64,000 nucleotides of DNA from Diplocarpon mali (Eukaryota > Ascomycota > Leotiomycetes > Helotiales > Drepanopezizaceae), in the NCBI GenBank assembly GCA_024741835.1, contig JAENRP010000187.1, forward strand, positions 1-64,000. Direction: 5' to 3'. Positions 11,186 through 22,787 of the stretch are shown here, piece by piece. Numbering within the stretch: position 1 is the first letter of the stretch; each line of letters starts with the position of its first letter. The notes under the pieces are model-generated. The model did not search any database. It had not been told where the DNA came from and saw only the letters and a program-made list of their open reading frames with translations. The position numbers and the translations under genes were made by a program.

Positions 11186-11508
11186 CTACGTAGCAGCTGC
11201 AACAACCGGTGCCACACTCCGGCTCTCGCCATCCGCCTCGCCACTGTTGACCTTCTTTCCTGTCTTCGAAATGGTCGTGAGGACCTGCTCGTACGAAAGG
11301 GATGGCTCGGCGATAACAGTGGCAGTTTGCGTGTCGAGGGAGACATCGAAAGACTTCACACCTTTGGAGTTTGTCAGCCTTGCAAGAGGTATGTGGAGGG
11401 AAGACGTTTGAAACCATCAAGCTTGGTCAACACTCTTGTGACGGCTCCAGAGCAGCCGCCGCAGCTCATGCTGACATTAAACTTGTAAGTGTGCTCTTCT
11501 GCCGACAT
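11186..11508 (-). CDS. atx1: Atx1-type cytosolic copper chaperone
   Basis: Two exons (11508-11415 and 11361-11186) give 89 residues, the usual size of Atx1. The N-terminus carries the copper site MSCGGC (M14, C16, C19) inside an HMA fold: YKFNVSMSCGGCSGAV, then KLDGVKSFDVSLDTQTATV, then LSYEQVLTTISKTGKKV. Atx1 hands Cu(I) to the P-type ATPase Ccc2 in the Golgi, which loads multicopper oxidases, including the ferroxidase of reductive iron uptake. The intron at 11362-11414 uses a weak donor (GTTTCA) but an exact CCAAAG acceptor, and the splice restores LDG-VKSFD, typical of the family. The gene is divergent from sidI, with 2.2 kb between their starts. The C-terminal extension after GKKV is Ala/Val-rich. 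Confidence 0.92.
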
Positions 11509-13730
11509 ATTTGCGGTTTGTATAGCCTCTGGCCTTTGTGTGGCGGGGTAAATGTCGAACGTCCGCTCCTTTCGGCGCTGAATTTGGATTGTAAGGGCAG
11601 AAGTCGTAAAAATGTGAAGGATGGCTATCAGTCCGAGCGATTCGAGGGGCAGCGACACGAGGTACTTATATTGCAGGAAGGAAGAATCCAACAAGCTGTT
11701 CAAGCCGATGTCTGGATTTCTAATCTCAGGCAATCGGCGGAATCTGTTACGGCCGCTAGCGTGATACGGCCTCGAAACTTGCTCACTCCCTCTGCACGCA
11801 CGGCATTTGAAAGTTGGGATGGAATGGGAAAGTCTGACTGGCTGTGTCTTGAGCAGGTTTTGCATGGGTTCGGGTTGTCAGGTCCTCGGCTCAAGCTTAT
11901 GGGTGTCACGTGTGGCGGAGGGGTAGCAATGGCCTCCATTTGTTTTGTTTTGTTTTGCTTCGTTACGGGTCTGAACAAGCTCGCTTTCGCTGGCGGGGGG
12001 CTTTCCTTGAGATGGGTTTTGTACTTTCATCACCGCCCTCTCGTCCATTCGGCCCAGTCGTCTTGTCCTCGGTTTTCCTGGCTCACTCTCTTCCTTCTCA
12101 TCCTCACCAGCGCACCCAGCGCCCAAGTCAGGATGGTGGTCTCGATCAGAATACGCGCAAGTCGAAGTTTACGAGGCCCTCGCGAGGTTTACCAGCCATG
12201 CGTTTGAGATCGTGTCTTTCCCGAGCAAAGATCTACCCTCGATACCGATTTGCGTTTGTTTAGCCTTAGCCAAACACACGGGAGCCGACGCGGATTGCTA
12301 TTGCGACATCAAGTGCTCCTCACGCCCCAAGCAAGATAATCATCATACCTCTAGCTTTGTGGTCCGAGTAGTATCATCAGACTTCTCCACGATCAGAAGC
12401 CCATCCCATAACAGTGCTTGCTCAGCGCTGCGGCTGCTACCAGGTCAACCCAGGTCACATAGAAGGGCACGTCCGACCCCACCCTCTTTTCCCCCACGAG
12501 CAGCACTTCGGCCTAGGCCTTCTCAAAAGTGATGATTCATCTTTTCGGACATGCTGGACTGGCCTGGGAATATGTTTGAATGCTTTCTGTGCGAGTGAAA
12601 TCTAGCCAAGCCCGTTCATTCGAGATAGCCTCTCAGCCGGAATCCAGGTCGGCTTCCATTTGCGCACTGGTTAGGTTCGTCTGAAGTCACTGCTCAGACC
12701 GGTTGTGGACACGCTAGAACCATATCTTAGGTCTTCCAAGCGAGCGAGTCCGTCACCTCATCCGCAACACGTACGTACTTGCAAGCGGAGGCGGTAATGT
12801 TTCCATACGGACCATTGCGTACATTGCTCGACGAGATGCCGGTATCCAATGCTTTCGGAGCGCGGGCTCGACCGGGCTGTCGCCTGTCGAGCTCCTTCAA
12901 GCCGAGCCTCTCCGCAAGCGATCGATCCGTCGACCTGCGGCATCACCACCAGAGCAGCAAGCAGGGCGATCAGTCGTCGCCGACCAGGCCGGCGACGGCC
13001 ACGGCTCCGCGGCAATTACGAACACGGCAACTCTGCGGGGGAGAGGCAGTTCTTAGACCAAGCACGAATACATAGGGCCGCGTCTCCTCCTGCACTTTCT
13101 CTCGATTCCGTCTCCCTCCTCTCTTCCGAGCTCTTCCGAGATGCCCGCTCAGTCTCTGAATCGCATTCGCAGTACCAGGGGTGGACAGCCAGAGCATACC
13201 TGATACATGTATCTCCCCCGCCGCCATGCCGAGGCCCTTGACGACGGCGAGATCTCGTCTGACCTGCGAGTAACTCCGACTATTATCCGAAGCATCACGT
13301 AATCTCACTCCGCCGTCTCGGAAGGGTTGGACCGCCGTAGCCCCACAAAACTACTGCGCTAGCGGCCCGCGGCGGATCTGATAAGGTCATGATAAGCGAG
13401 ATTTCCATCTTATCAGATGCCACGGCCCAATCGAATCGCCGAGCGGGAGGCTGCCCATTTGCGGAAGGAAAGAGGAGCGCTTGCAGGACGAGGTGTCGTG
13501 CTCCGTGCAAACCTTTCCAAGTCTGGTCTGGGCGGTGTGTTCTCATGTTGAACTTTTGCCCTTTTCTTCGCTCGCTAGACCTTTCACATCCTCGCCTTGG
13601 AGCTTTGATGTGTGATATCCGATGTTCGACATCTTGTTTCGTTCCATCTATCGCAAACTTCCCTTGCTTGCTCGATGCTGCGTTCGTTGCTGGTCTTGCT
13701 GGTCTTGCGTTGCGTCTGCGTACTGGCATC
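11509..13730. promoter_or_regulatory. divergent promoter region between atx1 and sidI
   Basis: The 2.2-kb spacer has no gene I can support. It holds the iron-GATA cluster at 13376-13418 (listed separately), one CACGTG at about 11908 and one GAGCAAA (Mac1-like core) at 12233-12239. The last two are short enough to be chance. Confidence 0.5.
13376..13418. promoter_or_regulatory. paired SreA-type iron-GATA sites upstream of sidI
   Basis: ATCTGATAA occurs at 13376-13384 on the plus strand and again, inverted, at 13410-13418. A further TGATAAG lies between them (13390-13396). Both outer sites match the extended consensus ATCWGATAA used by the fungal iron-repressor GATA factors (SreA/SRE/Urbs1 family). 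They are centred about 335 bp upstream of the sidI start codon. Iron-replete repression of sidI is the inference. Confidence 0.7.
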
Positions 13731-15768
13731 ATGTTCTCTCCTGCCCTCCATCGTCTCTCGCAGACCAAACAGCACCTCGCCCCCGGACCAGCCTTGGAAC
13801 CAGAGAGCAGCAACGGCAACCTCTCCCTCGTTCACGGTCCCTTAGACCCCCCCCTCGAAGACTTCACACTCGGCTCTCTTCTCGACGAGCAGGTGTTCCT
13901 CAGAGGCGAGAAAGAGTGTCTGGTGGTGGCACATTCCCGCACGCGATGGACGTACGCAGAGCTCCAGTCTCGGAGCAGGAGGCTGGCGAAGGGATTGCTG
14001 GCCTTGGGTCTCGAAAAGGGAGACCGGGTGGGCATCCTGGCGAGTAACTGCGCCGAGTTTGTGGCGCTGTTCTTCGCAGTCGGGTATCTGGGAGGCATTC
14101 TGGTCGTTCTGAATGCGACGTACACGGAGGGTGAGGCGAGACATGCGTTGGTGCATTCTGGTGAGTTCTGAAGAGTCACCCCATCGGAGGGATTGCAGCG
14201 ATCGGGTTCTGATAGAGGGTGACAGGATGTAAGATCGTGTTTGTTGAGGAGAACTACGGTCGGCATTCCAACTCAGGTCTCCTGCGGACGCTCCGAGAGC
14301 ACGCCTCGCAAATCCGCGACGTGAAGAAGGTGGTTGTCTTGCATGGTGAGCCCACGGCCTTCTCGGCATACAGCGATATCGAAGATACGTTCAGCCAGGA
14401 CGTATCAGACAAGCAGTTAGAGCACGCGATGCGGGAGGTACAGACGCACGATGTGTGTAACCTGCAGTACACAAGTGGTTCGACCGGGCATCCCAAAGCT
14501 GCCATGCTCAGCCACCAGTAAGTCCGCCCACCCGCTTCCCCAGTACCGTATTGACCCCATCCAGCAACCTCATAAACAACGCCCGGTTTATCGGTCAGCG
14601 CATGTCGTTCACCCCCTCCGACACCCTCTGCTGCCCCCCGCCGCTGTTCCACTGCTTCGGCCTCGTGCTCGGCCTCCTGACCTGTATCACCCATGGCTCG
14701 ACCATCATCATCCCCTCGCCCACCTTCTCCGCGCCCTCCGTCCTGCGCGTCCTAGGTACCGAGAACTGCACTGCGCTGCACGGCGTGCCCGCCATGTTCG
14801 AGGAGCTCCTCTCCCTCACCTTCCCCCCAGATTTCAGCTGCCCCGGGCTGCGTACGGGGATCATAGCGGGCGCGCCGGTGCCGAAGCCGCTGATGGAACG
14901 CCTATTCCGGGAGCTGGGCATGACCGAGTTCACGAGCTCGTACGGGCTCACCGAGGCGAGCCCGACGTGCTTCAACGCCACGACGACGACGAGCATCGAG
15001 CGCCGCCTCCACAGCGTCGGCAAGGTGATGCCGCACATGCACGCCAAGATCGTCAACCAGGCCGGGCAGATCGTCAAGGTAGGTGAGAGGGGGGAGCTGT
15101 GCATGGCCGGGTACTCGCTGCAGAAGGGGTATTGGATGAGTGAGGCGAAGACGAGGGAGTGCATGATCCCAGACGAGACGGGCGTCGTGTGGCTGCATAC
15201 GGGCGACGAGGCGGTCTTTGACAAGGAGGGGTATTGCGCCATCACGGGCAGGTTCAAGGATATCATCATCCGTGGTTCGTTGCCCTCCGACTCCTGGTCA
15301 GGTGCAACGTGAGATCCGGCCACGTTCCCAGGACCTCGCTTGCTAACCGAGTAAACAAAAACAGGAGGCGAAAACATCTACCCCCTCGAGATCGAGACCC
15401 GCATCTCCACGCACCCGTCGGGCCACATCGCGCAAGCCGTCGTCGTCGGGCTCCCGCACCCCAAGTACGGCGAGGTGGTGGCGGCCTTCCTGCTCCCGTC
15501 GGCCATCTCGTCCTGGCTGTACCGGCCCACGGACGAGGAGATCCGCGGCTGGGTGCGACGGGCGCTCGGCTGGCACAAAGCGCCCGAGCACGTGTTCTGG
15601 TTCGGGGACGACGGGGTGCCTGGCGAGGTCCCGCTGACGGGCAGTGGCAAGGTCAAGAAACATCTGCTGCAGGACGTGGGGAGGAGACTTCTGGAGAGGG
15701 AGAGACGGGAGAGGGCGGAATGGGAGGGGAGGCTGGCGAGCGAGGATGTCAGCGCGTTTACGATCTAA
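13731..15768 (+). CDS. sidI: SidI-type acyl-CoA ligase, siderophore (mevalonyl-CoA) branch
   Basis: Four exons (13731-14160, 14226-14517, 14565-15274, 15365-15768) encode 611 residues. It is an adenylate-forming ligase. The AMP/ATP loop is QYTSGSTGHPKAAM, followed by SSYGLTEASP, then GDEAVFDKEGYCAITGRFKD and RGGENIYPLEIE, with the catalytic Lys near the C-terminus in LTGSGKVKK. The N-terminus contains RLSQTKQHL (residues 8-16), a perfect PTS2 peroxisomal signal (R-L-x5-H-L). There is no C-terminal PTS1 (it ends SAFTI). In Aspergillus fumigatus, SidI activates mevalonate to mevalonyl-CoA in peroxisomes for fusarinine and triacetylfusarinine C synthesis, and it carries a PTS2. The PTS2 together with the SreA-type sites upstream distinguishes this from a generic ACSF2-like fatty acyl-CoA synthetase, which remains the alternative. 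I chose the ATG at 13731 because it gives the PTS2 at the N-terminus. The third intron uses a GTTCGT donor. Confidence 0.8.
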
Positions 15769-16214
15769 TGGGGAGGGTGTGGGCATTAGATGATCAGTAT
15801 ACAACAAGCCGAGGGGTTCTTAGCCCGATCATTGGATCCACGAGTTATTTAAGAGTGGATTTTTTCCCCTATACTTTTCCTTTCTTCTCTTTTTTATCAA
15901 GAGCAAGTGGGGGGGGTGGGCAAGGGAGGACTGGGCGGGCCTAGACTTCACCTTCGCGCTTCAAACAGAATTATTCAGGCATTCATTCATTAGTTCATGT
16001 ACTCGTTCCTTCATCCATTCATCTCCCATCTCCTGGTCCGCACTCCGTTTCATTACCCTCTGACTTCTCATCCAAGCACGATACTCAATACATCAGAATA
16101 CAGCCAAGCCATCCCGCCGCTCTATCGCAGATGCTCACTAATCCGCTCGCCCGTTTGAAGAACCATCTAATCATCGCACGCAGACCCCACCTCCAGCCCA
16201 ACCAACCTGAAGCT
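15769..16214. other. convergent 3' flanks
   Basis: A T/C-rich stretch and a G run (15908-15915) lie between the 3' ends of sidI and the DUF8035-like gene. CATTCATT-type direct repeats occur at about 15978-16020. I see no gene. Confidence 0.5.
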
Positions 16215-18978
16215 TTACTTCCTTCCACTCCCACCCCCCGCGCCGACTGGTGCGTTGACCCTCTCCCTCTCCCGATCCCACCCCGCGTGAGCAAGCTCCC
16301 CAAGCCCGCCACTCATGAGCGCGTCCTGGAAGTTCGCCCGCCTCTGCGGCGCCTCGAGCATCTGCGGCCGTTCGTACACTTCGTCGTCTTCCGTAGAGTC
16401 AGAGCCCGAGTCAGAGCCCACACGCCTCTCGCGCTCTTCACCGCGGTGACGAGGTCGGCGTTCGCCTCTGTCGCCGCGTGGGATCTCGCCGTTGCGCTCT
16501 CGCTTGTGCCGTTCGTGGCGCTCTCGCCGAGCCCGTCGGCGGTCGGCGGCTTCCAGGTCTTCCAGGTCTTCGCGGGAGGCTGAGCTGTTAGCTCCTGTAG
16601 ATGCGGTTGAAAGCACAGGGGGAGGGGGGGCTCTCACATCTAATACGTTGGGTGACTTCGGCATACCCCTGCACCTCGTCTCGGGAGAGTACCCGAAGCA
16701 CAATCACAAAGTCCTCCCTCGCCTCGAAGCGTTCCTTGCCGGCTTCAAGAGCTTCGGGGTTCACCAGCTTTCTGCTGATCTTTGTCCACCGGGCGTCTGG
16801 AGGGATGCCGTCTTTCTTGGCGTCTTTGAGAGGTGCTACACCTTCGCGGATCGGAGCTGGATCTTCGGGGAACCTGTCTTTTGGTTGACGGAGGATACCT
16901 TTCACGGGTTTGTCCTCCGCCTTCTCGCGCGGGGGCGAGACGACGCGCATTTGCCGAGTCTCGCTGGGTGCGGGGGGCTCCCGAGGCCACCTCTCTTGCA
17001 GGTCGTTTCGGATCTCGGCTGCTTCCTGAACGCCCTTCGTTGTCGATCCTCTGGGTGTCCGAGCTTTCAAGGCCGCGTCCTTGGGGGGAAGCGCACCGGG
17101 ATCCTTATCTTTCGATTTGAGTGCCTCCTTCAGCGCAAACAGGTCCATCGTGTCCTTGGGGTTGAATGCCGCGAGGGCGGTACCGGACTCCCTCCGCGCC
17201 GGCGGCTCGCGGCGAGAGCGAGGGCGGAATTCGTCGGAGGCAGAGCTGTCGGAGCGGGAATCGATCGCGGATCCATTCAGAGCTGCCTCCGAGATATGTC
17301 GGGATCTTTCGCGGCGCTCGGGCTCCTTCTCGCGAACATCCCGGGAAGATTTTCGCTCTCTCAGGTCCCGAGCCTTGACGGAGGCTTGTGGAGGGGTGAT
17401 GTCCCGGGCGGGAGCATCGCGAGGCGGTGGAGGGACCTCTCGAGGGGGCGGCGCCATGTCGCGCGAGGCTGGGAACTCGTCGTCACGATGCCGTCTTTCC
17501 TTGGGCTCTCTGCCGCCGGCGTCGACCTGACCTCTCTCCTCCTTATCCCGACGTCTCCGGGGCTCCTCCTCGTGCTCGCGCCTCTTCCGCTCCTCGCGAT
17601 CATCCCGGTCATCCCTGGCAACGTTCTTGAGAGCCCCGACGCCCAAAGCGCTAGCGGCGAGACTGAGGCCGGTGGCGATGGCATCTCGACCCTTGTGCTC
17701 CTTCTGCTCCGCCCTGTCGCCATCAGGTCTGCCGTCATTCCGGCTCATCCTGTCGGACCGCTCGACTCGCTCGACACGTTCTGGCCTATCTACCCGGGCT
17801 CGGCTCTCCGGCCTTTCCAGACGCTCGGTCCGGATGCCAAAACCCCGCTGCTCCACGGGATTCTCATGACGATGCGGCCGGCCTTCCCTCTTCTCCTCAT
17901 CGCGCACCTCGTAGTAGTCATCTCGGGGTTCTCGTCTCGGATCACGGTTTTCATTGTACACAGATGACGGTCTGGCTCGCAAACTGCTCGATCGCCTGAT
18001 CGGCTCGGCTGGGTCAAACGCGGCAGGCCTCTGAACCGGCTCAAAGGCGGCCGGCCGGTGGACCGGTTCCATTGGTGCCATCGAGATCGGGGAACTGGTC
18101 CGGGGCACTCTCCCTTGGGGCTGCTCGTAGACAGGACCTCTGATTTTATCGAAGCCTCGGGTCGTCGGTGGTGGCCCACGTTCCCGGGCCTCGTAAGACC
18201 GGGGGACGATATCACCATACCCCGTGATGCTGGTCGGCCTGCTTCGTCCCGCGTCGAAACTGTCACTCCGAGGCCTCTGGTGCGTCGGCTGATTGTGACT
18301 TAGATCGTACTGGACCAGGTCTCCCGGGTTCGTGTATCCGTAACCATCATCCCCATAGTCGTCCGAGACCGTGTCGGCATGTCGAGTGATCACGCCAGTG
18401 TAGATGGGGTTTGCTCGTGCGTTGGTGTAGGAAGACGACTCCCGCACCGGCACCACGTGCAGCCTGCCCGCCTCTCGCTCTCGGGCCAGGCGGTTCATAT
18501 CCGCGTTGTCCATTGTCGCGCTGTAGCGCTTCGAGTGGTGATGCCCCCCATGTCGGGACGTTGCCGGTATGGCCACGTAGTCCTCCTCGCTCAATCGATA
18601 GTTGTTCTTCAGAGGGCTCTCCGGTCTCACGACTGCGCTGCCATGTATGACCGGCCTGTGTCTCGTCGTCGTAGTGACCACCGTCGGCCGACTGTGGTTG
18701 TCGATGGTTGATCTGCGTGTGCGGCTGCCCTCGCGCACACTACTCCCACGACCGGGAGCGTCGGTCCTGACTTTGTATGTCGTGGTTATGGTCCCGCCAC
18801 TGCTCACGGAGCTCGCGCTGCTTAGTGGGCTTTGGATGACCTCGCGGCGGGCGGGGATGATGTGAAGGTGCTCGTGGACGACGGGAGTGTAGCCGCTGAT
18901 ATTGTTTGGAAGAGAGGCCCTCCCCGGATTGAAGAGGGGAGGGGACCGCGCCCGAGGGTACCGGTACCTGTCCGACAT
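16215..18978 (-). CDS. DUF8035-like protein, Arg/Glu-rich, unknown function
   Basis: Two exons (18978-16638 and 16579-16215) encode about 901 residues. Most of the chain is low-complexity and charged, rich in Arg, Glu, Pro and Ser, with RXXE/ERPER-type repeats. A compact conserved block near residues 735-790 reads RWTKISRKLVNPEALEAG, ERFEAREDFVIVLRVLSRD and VQGYAEVTQRIR. I recognise this as the domain catalogued as DUF8035 in filamentous fungi; no function is known. The intron at 16580-16637 (GTGAGA donor, GCTCAG acceptor) is needed because the unspliced frame ends soon after QRIRC. Splicing gives QRIRSSREDLEDLEAADRRR, continuing the charged tail. A short segment around residue 465 (LSLAASALGVGALKNVA) is the only hydrophobic stretch. 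It could be nuclear or cytoskeletal; I cannot tell which. Confidence 0.8.
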
Positions 18979-19232
18979 GGTGCGGGGAGATTTATGTTCC
19001 TCTCTTCTGCAGTGAAGGCCCGGCGTCGTGGTCGAGAGGGTGTGGATTCGAGATCAGGCGCAGTGGCTCGAGATCCTTCTTGAGATAAGGGATCGAGTCC
19101 GCGGGGGCCCACGTAGCAGAATTTGGGGTGTCAGTATCTGCTGGGAGATGAAGTCAGTCAAATACGGCCTCGTCGCAGCTGGTGAGGGGAGGGCATGGCA
19201 GGAACAGGAGATTGCCTCACAGCGGAGGGGGG

Positions 19233-19360
19233 NNNNNNNNNNNNNNNNNNNNNNNNNNNNNNNNNNNNNNNNNNNNNNNNNNNNNNNNNNNNNNNNNNNN
19301 NNNNNNNNNNNNNNNNNNNNNNNNNNNNNNNNNNNNNNNNNNNNNNNNNNNNNNNNNNNN
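19233..19360. other. assembly gap (128 N)
   Basis: This is a run of N immediately after a GGAGGGGGG stretch. The gap probably marks a homopolymer or structured G-rich segment that was hard to sequence. Confidence 0.95.
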
Positions 19361-19718
19361 TGGGATGCTGCAGAACTTCTCGTGCCCGCGGTGTGTGGGA
19401 GCCTGGAGCTGACCCCGGCGGATGAGGTGATGGATAATATGGAGCGACGGGTGAGGCTGTAGATGGATCGCCGCGGGTCTCCGGGTCGAGTTCGTGGGAG
19501 GGGAGTGTAGTGCCGTAGATGTAGACGTAGATGAGTCTACTTCTGATGAGAGCGAGGCGGAAGGGGAGAGGCAGAGGTGGAGGGGGGAGGCGGCGGAATT
19601 GAGAAGAGGGGATGACGAGCAGATGTGAGGGGAATCGCGGGTTGTGTGAGTGCGGTGGGTGCAGACGGTCTCGGGTCGGACTGTAGATAGTGAGAGACGT
19701 CGAGTATGATTTGGTTTT

Positions 19719-19814
19719 GGGCTGGTTGGGTCGGGTTGGGTTTGGATTTGAGTTTGGGTCTGGGGTTTTGAGTTTTTGGGAGTCTTTTGAGGCGGGGAGG
19801 GGGGGTTGGGGTTG
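19719..19814 (+). other. G-quadruplex-forming tracts
   Basis: Two clusters fit the G3+N1-7 pattern. The first is at 19719-19740 (four GGG tracts spaced by 6, 2 and 2 bases). The second is at 19794-19814, with G4/G5+ tracts separated by short TT or A spacers. They lie 740-835 bp upstream of the DUF8035-like start codon, on the strand that is template for that gene. Confidence 0.6.
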
Positions 19815-20114
19815 GGTAGAGTTTGGTCGTCAGGAGAAAAACAGCAGATGAGGCTCACGGCCTGGATATGGAGGAGGATGGATATGGGCCCAACGATGAC
19901 CATGGAGACGGTCAGGGGACGAGAGAACTCGCAGATAAATTGATCGTCTCCAGGAGACTCTCGAGATCCATGCCTCGCGGCCGAGGACGGCGTGGCTGGC
20001 GTTCAGGCTGTCCCTGTCTCTTTTCCTCGTACGGATCGTACTCCATCGCACGGTTTCGAGGGAACGAGGACCTCCAAATCCAATCCCATGTCCATGTCCA
20101 CGTCCATGTCCAGA

Positions 20115-20201
20115 CTTCATCCCATCTGCCTATCTGCCCATCTCCACTTCATCCCATCTGCCCATCTGCCCATCTGCCCATCTCCACTTCATCCCATCTG
20201 C
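20115..20201 (+). repeat. CTTCATCCCATCTGCCC minisatellite
   Basis: Two full units (32 and 40 bp, differing by one extra CCCATCTG) and a partial third unit begin at 20115, 20147 and 20187. They are preceded by short CATGTC/CACGTC repeats at 20086-20111. Confidence 0.75.
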
Positions 20202-22787
20202 AAGCCCATCTCTGTCCGATCTCGCGTCAAATGTTCCCTGTCGAGCGAGGGGGGTTCGGCCCCCGCTGGGTAGTGGTGTTTCGACATCCTCCCTCCACGT
20301 GATCCGTGCCATCCTCAAAGCCCAGGCCGGAATATATACAAGATCGAAAAACCCCCTCCAAGAGCCGGCGAGGAGAGGAATTTGGGCATACAGCCAGTCC
20401 TCGACTTCTCCGGATCCGATGCCGAGCCCGCACGAGTCATTCTTCGCTTCCTCTGCAACTGATCTGACACGCGATGATACTACTCTACTGTGCTGTGCAT
20501 GGACTGTGTACACGGTGAGAGGATTCCGGCGCTGGATTCCTGCAATCGTCCGACCTGAGCCCTCCTCCCGACCTTCTCGCTGCAGCCAGCCCAAATCTGC
20601 CTTGATCTGATCTCCCATCCCATCCTGAGGTTTCCGCCACGGCGTTTCATCTGATATCCGTTCCCCGTCCCGTCCCGCGCGCCGTGCCCGATGCCATCCG
20701 GACCTCGACTCGACTCCCACTCGGTCCCCCCTTGCACGTGATGTCGTGATCTCGTGCTCTCCCCTCAACCCAGCTCTCCCTCTCCGTTGCCCCCGCATCC
20801 ACGTGATCCGGCTGCAACGACGCCTCCCCTGGACTGGCTTGATCGCCAGGAGCACCGCCGACGACTGCGCTCTCGCCACTCGACTACTGCCTGGCCCTTG
20901 TCCAGCTAGCACAGCGCCACGGCCGGAACTGCCGCCCAGGATCACCCGTCTCGAGTCCGCACTTGACCTGACAGATCCCATCGAGGCGTTCGGTGGGTGC
21001 CCTCTGCTGCGAGTCCTGGACTCGGAGCCCCCGCCCGCCCATCTGCCATGTCTGCGGCTCGGGCGAGAGGAGCAGCTTCTCCGGGAGATCAGACGAGGAG
21101 AGGCCGTCCAGACACGCGGCTTGGCTCCCCATCGGACTTGATGGCATGGCCTGGGACAACATGGCACAACATGGGAACAGGAATCGGCTCCAGGCTCGCA
21201 GTCACGTGTGCGTCCCGTGACCTGAGCAGCATCTCCACGCCATCAAGGGCGCACTTCCGTATTTCTGCTTGCGCTCTCGGCCCATGCATGCCGTCATGTC
21301 TTGGGTCGGAATGGAAAACCTCCACATAACAGCCTTCCCCTTCCCTTCCCTCCTCTTCTTTTCTTTGGGCAATCCCGGTCGACTTGGCCATATTCGCTGT
21401 GCGGTACCGCTACCAGGACATTGGCGAGGCCGCTTTCTGATGTGTCACCCCTCTCATTCTCGCCAGATGCTCGCTTAAGCCTCCCCCAAAACCGATCGAT
21501 GCCTTCATGCCCCTCTCTCTCCCGGGACTGCACAGCAAGGTGTTCGGGGTCTCGCAGAGCATCGCACGACGCAGCACAGCATCTCTGCCCCTCTCCGATG
21601 CCCCCCTCTCGCCAGGGAACCCCCGTCCACAGCCAAACCTGTCATCCATCACCCTTCAAGAACAAGCGGCCGCCATCGACGCAGAGTCCAAGTACCAAAA
21701 GTCTCCACAGACCCGGGCATCGCGGCTCGACTCGAGGGACCATCCCTGGGTGCCCGGGGCCGCGAAACGAAATTTTTTTTTCCTGGCGGCTCCCGAGGGC
21801 TTGGTAGGTGGATTATGCGATCCCCGGAGAGCGAGAGGCAGGCCGTCACCAAGCCGCTCCGCGGGCTCGTGGAATCGGGTGTGAGAATCTACAAGACGCC
21901 ATTGCAGCGGCAGCTGCAACCACAATGACGTATAACATCCGGACGTCCTGAGTCCCTCTCGTAGCCGCGAGCCGTGGTCAGTACATGGCACTCTTCAAGT
22001 TAGCTGAGGCCAGGTGAATTCAAATTCGATTCAAGCCCAGCCCAGCCAAGCCCAGGGAACCATATCCAGGTCCCGCAGATGCGCGCGCTCACTCGCTCTT
22101 CTCTCTCCGTGTGGACTCCCTCGCATTCCTCACCCTCCTCACCCTCACCATCTCACCTGCGCCCAAAGCGTCACACCGGAGTCCCAGCCTCACGCCGCGC
22201 CACCAAGGCGCAAGAGCGAGAGCAAGAGGCGACAGCTAAACAACAAGAATCGAGAGCTCTTGCGGGCCGCATCCGGGCTGTACGGGCGTCCACGCCGCCG
22301 CAGTGCGACGAGAGGGGGAAGTGTGCGTCCCGGGTGGTCTCACGTGAGCCGCACGAGACGAGGGGCGAGGTTGTGGGATAGAGAGGCCGGGACCAGCAAG
22401 AGCGGGAGCGGGAGCGAGAGCTGATAAGAACTCGAGGGTGTTTTCCCCCTGCCTTCTATCGGAAACAGTTGGCTGGATGGATGAGTGAAACTGATCCAGA
22501 GTGGCAGTCAAGTCATGTAGAGCAGACTGCTTGGTTGCCATCTATCCCTAGGAGATGGTATCGATATGCTCGTGCACGTCAAGCCGGCATGGACTGCCAG
22601 AGAGCCTTGGGAATATGAGCTGATATCAAAAGTCTAGATGTGACAGTTCCAGTCCCATGACAGTTCCCGCTCAGAACAACACAAATGCCGCTTTTGGTAT
22701 CCCCCCTCCCATACGTGCACCCCTCATCAGTCATGCAGTATCATTCATCTATCGTTTCAATACGCCGAGGCTATGCAGTGTGATAAG

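Larger units (their letters stand above)
18979..22787. other. GC-rich spacer, no supported gene
   Basis: This stretch runs between the start of the DUF8035-like gene and the 3' end of the copper-fist gene. It contains an assembly gap, G-quadruplex-type tracts, a CCCATCTG minisatellite and five CACGTG boxes (listed separately or in findings). Long frames exist on both strands (for example 20130-21167 minus), but their composition follows the GC content and they show no domain. A regulatory region, a long 5' UTR or a non-coding RNA are all possible. Confidence 0.5.

Noticed and set aside
11371..12207. 278-codon plus-strand frame over the atx1 start
   Set aside because: It runs antisense to atx1 exon 1 and its promoter, and shows no protein family features.
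19217..19903. 228-codon Pro/Gln/Thr-rich minus-strand frame spanning the N gap
   Set aside because: A third of it is the gap and simple repeats; the rest is the complement of the G-rich tracts.
20130..21167. 345-codon minus-strand frame in the GC-rich spacer
   Set aside because: Arg/Ser/Gly-rich composition follows the local GC content, there is no domain or splice logic, and equally long frames exist on the other strand. It has no stronger claim than a chance frame.
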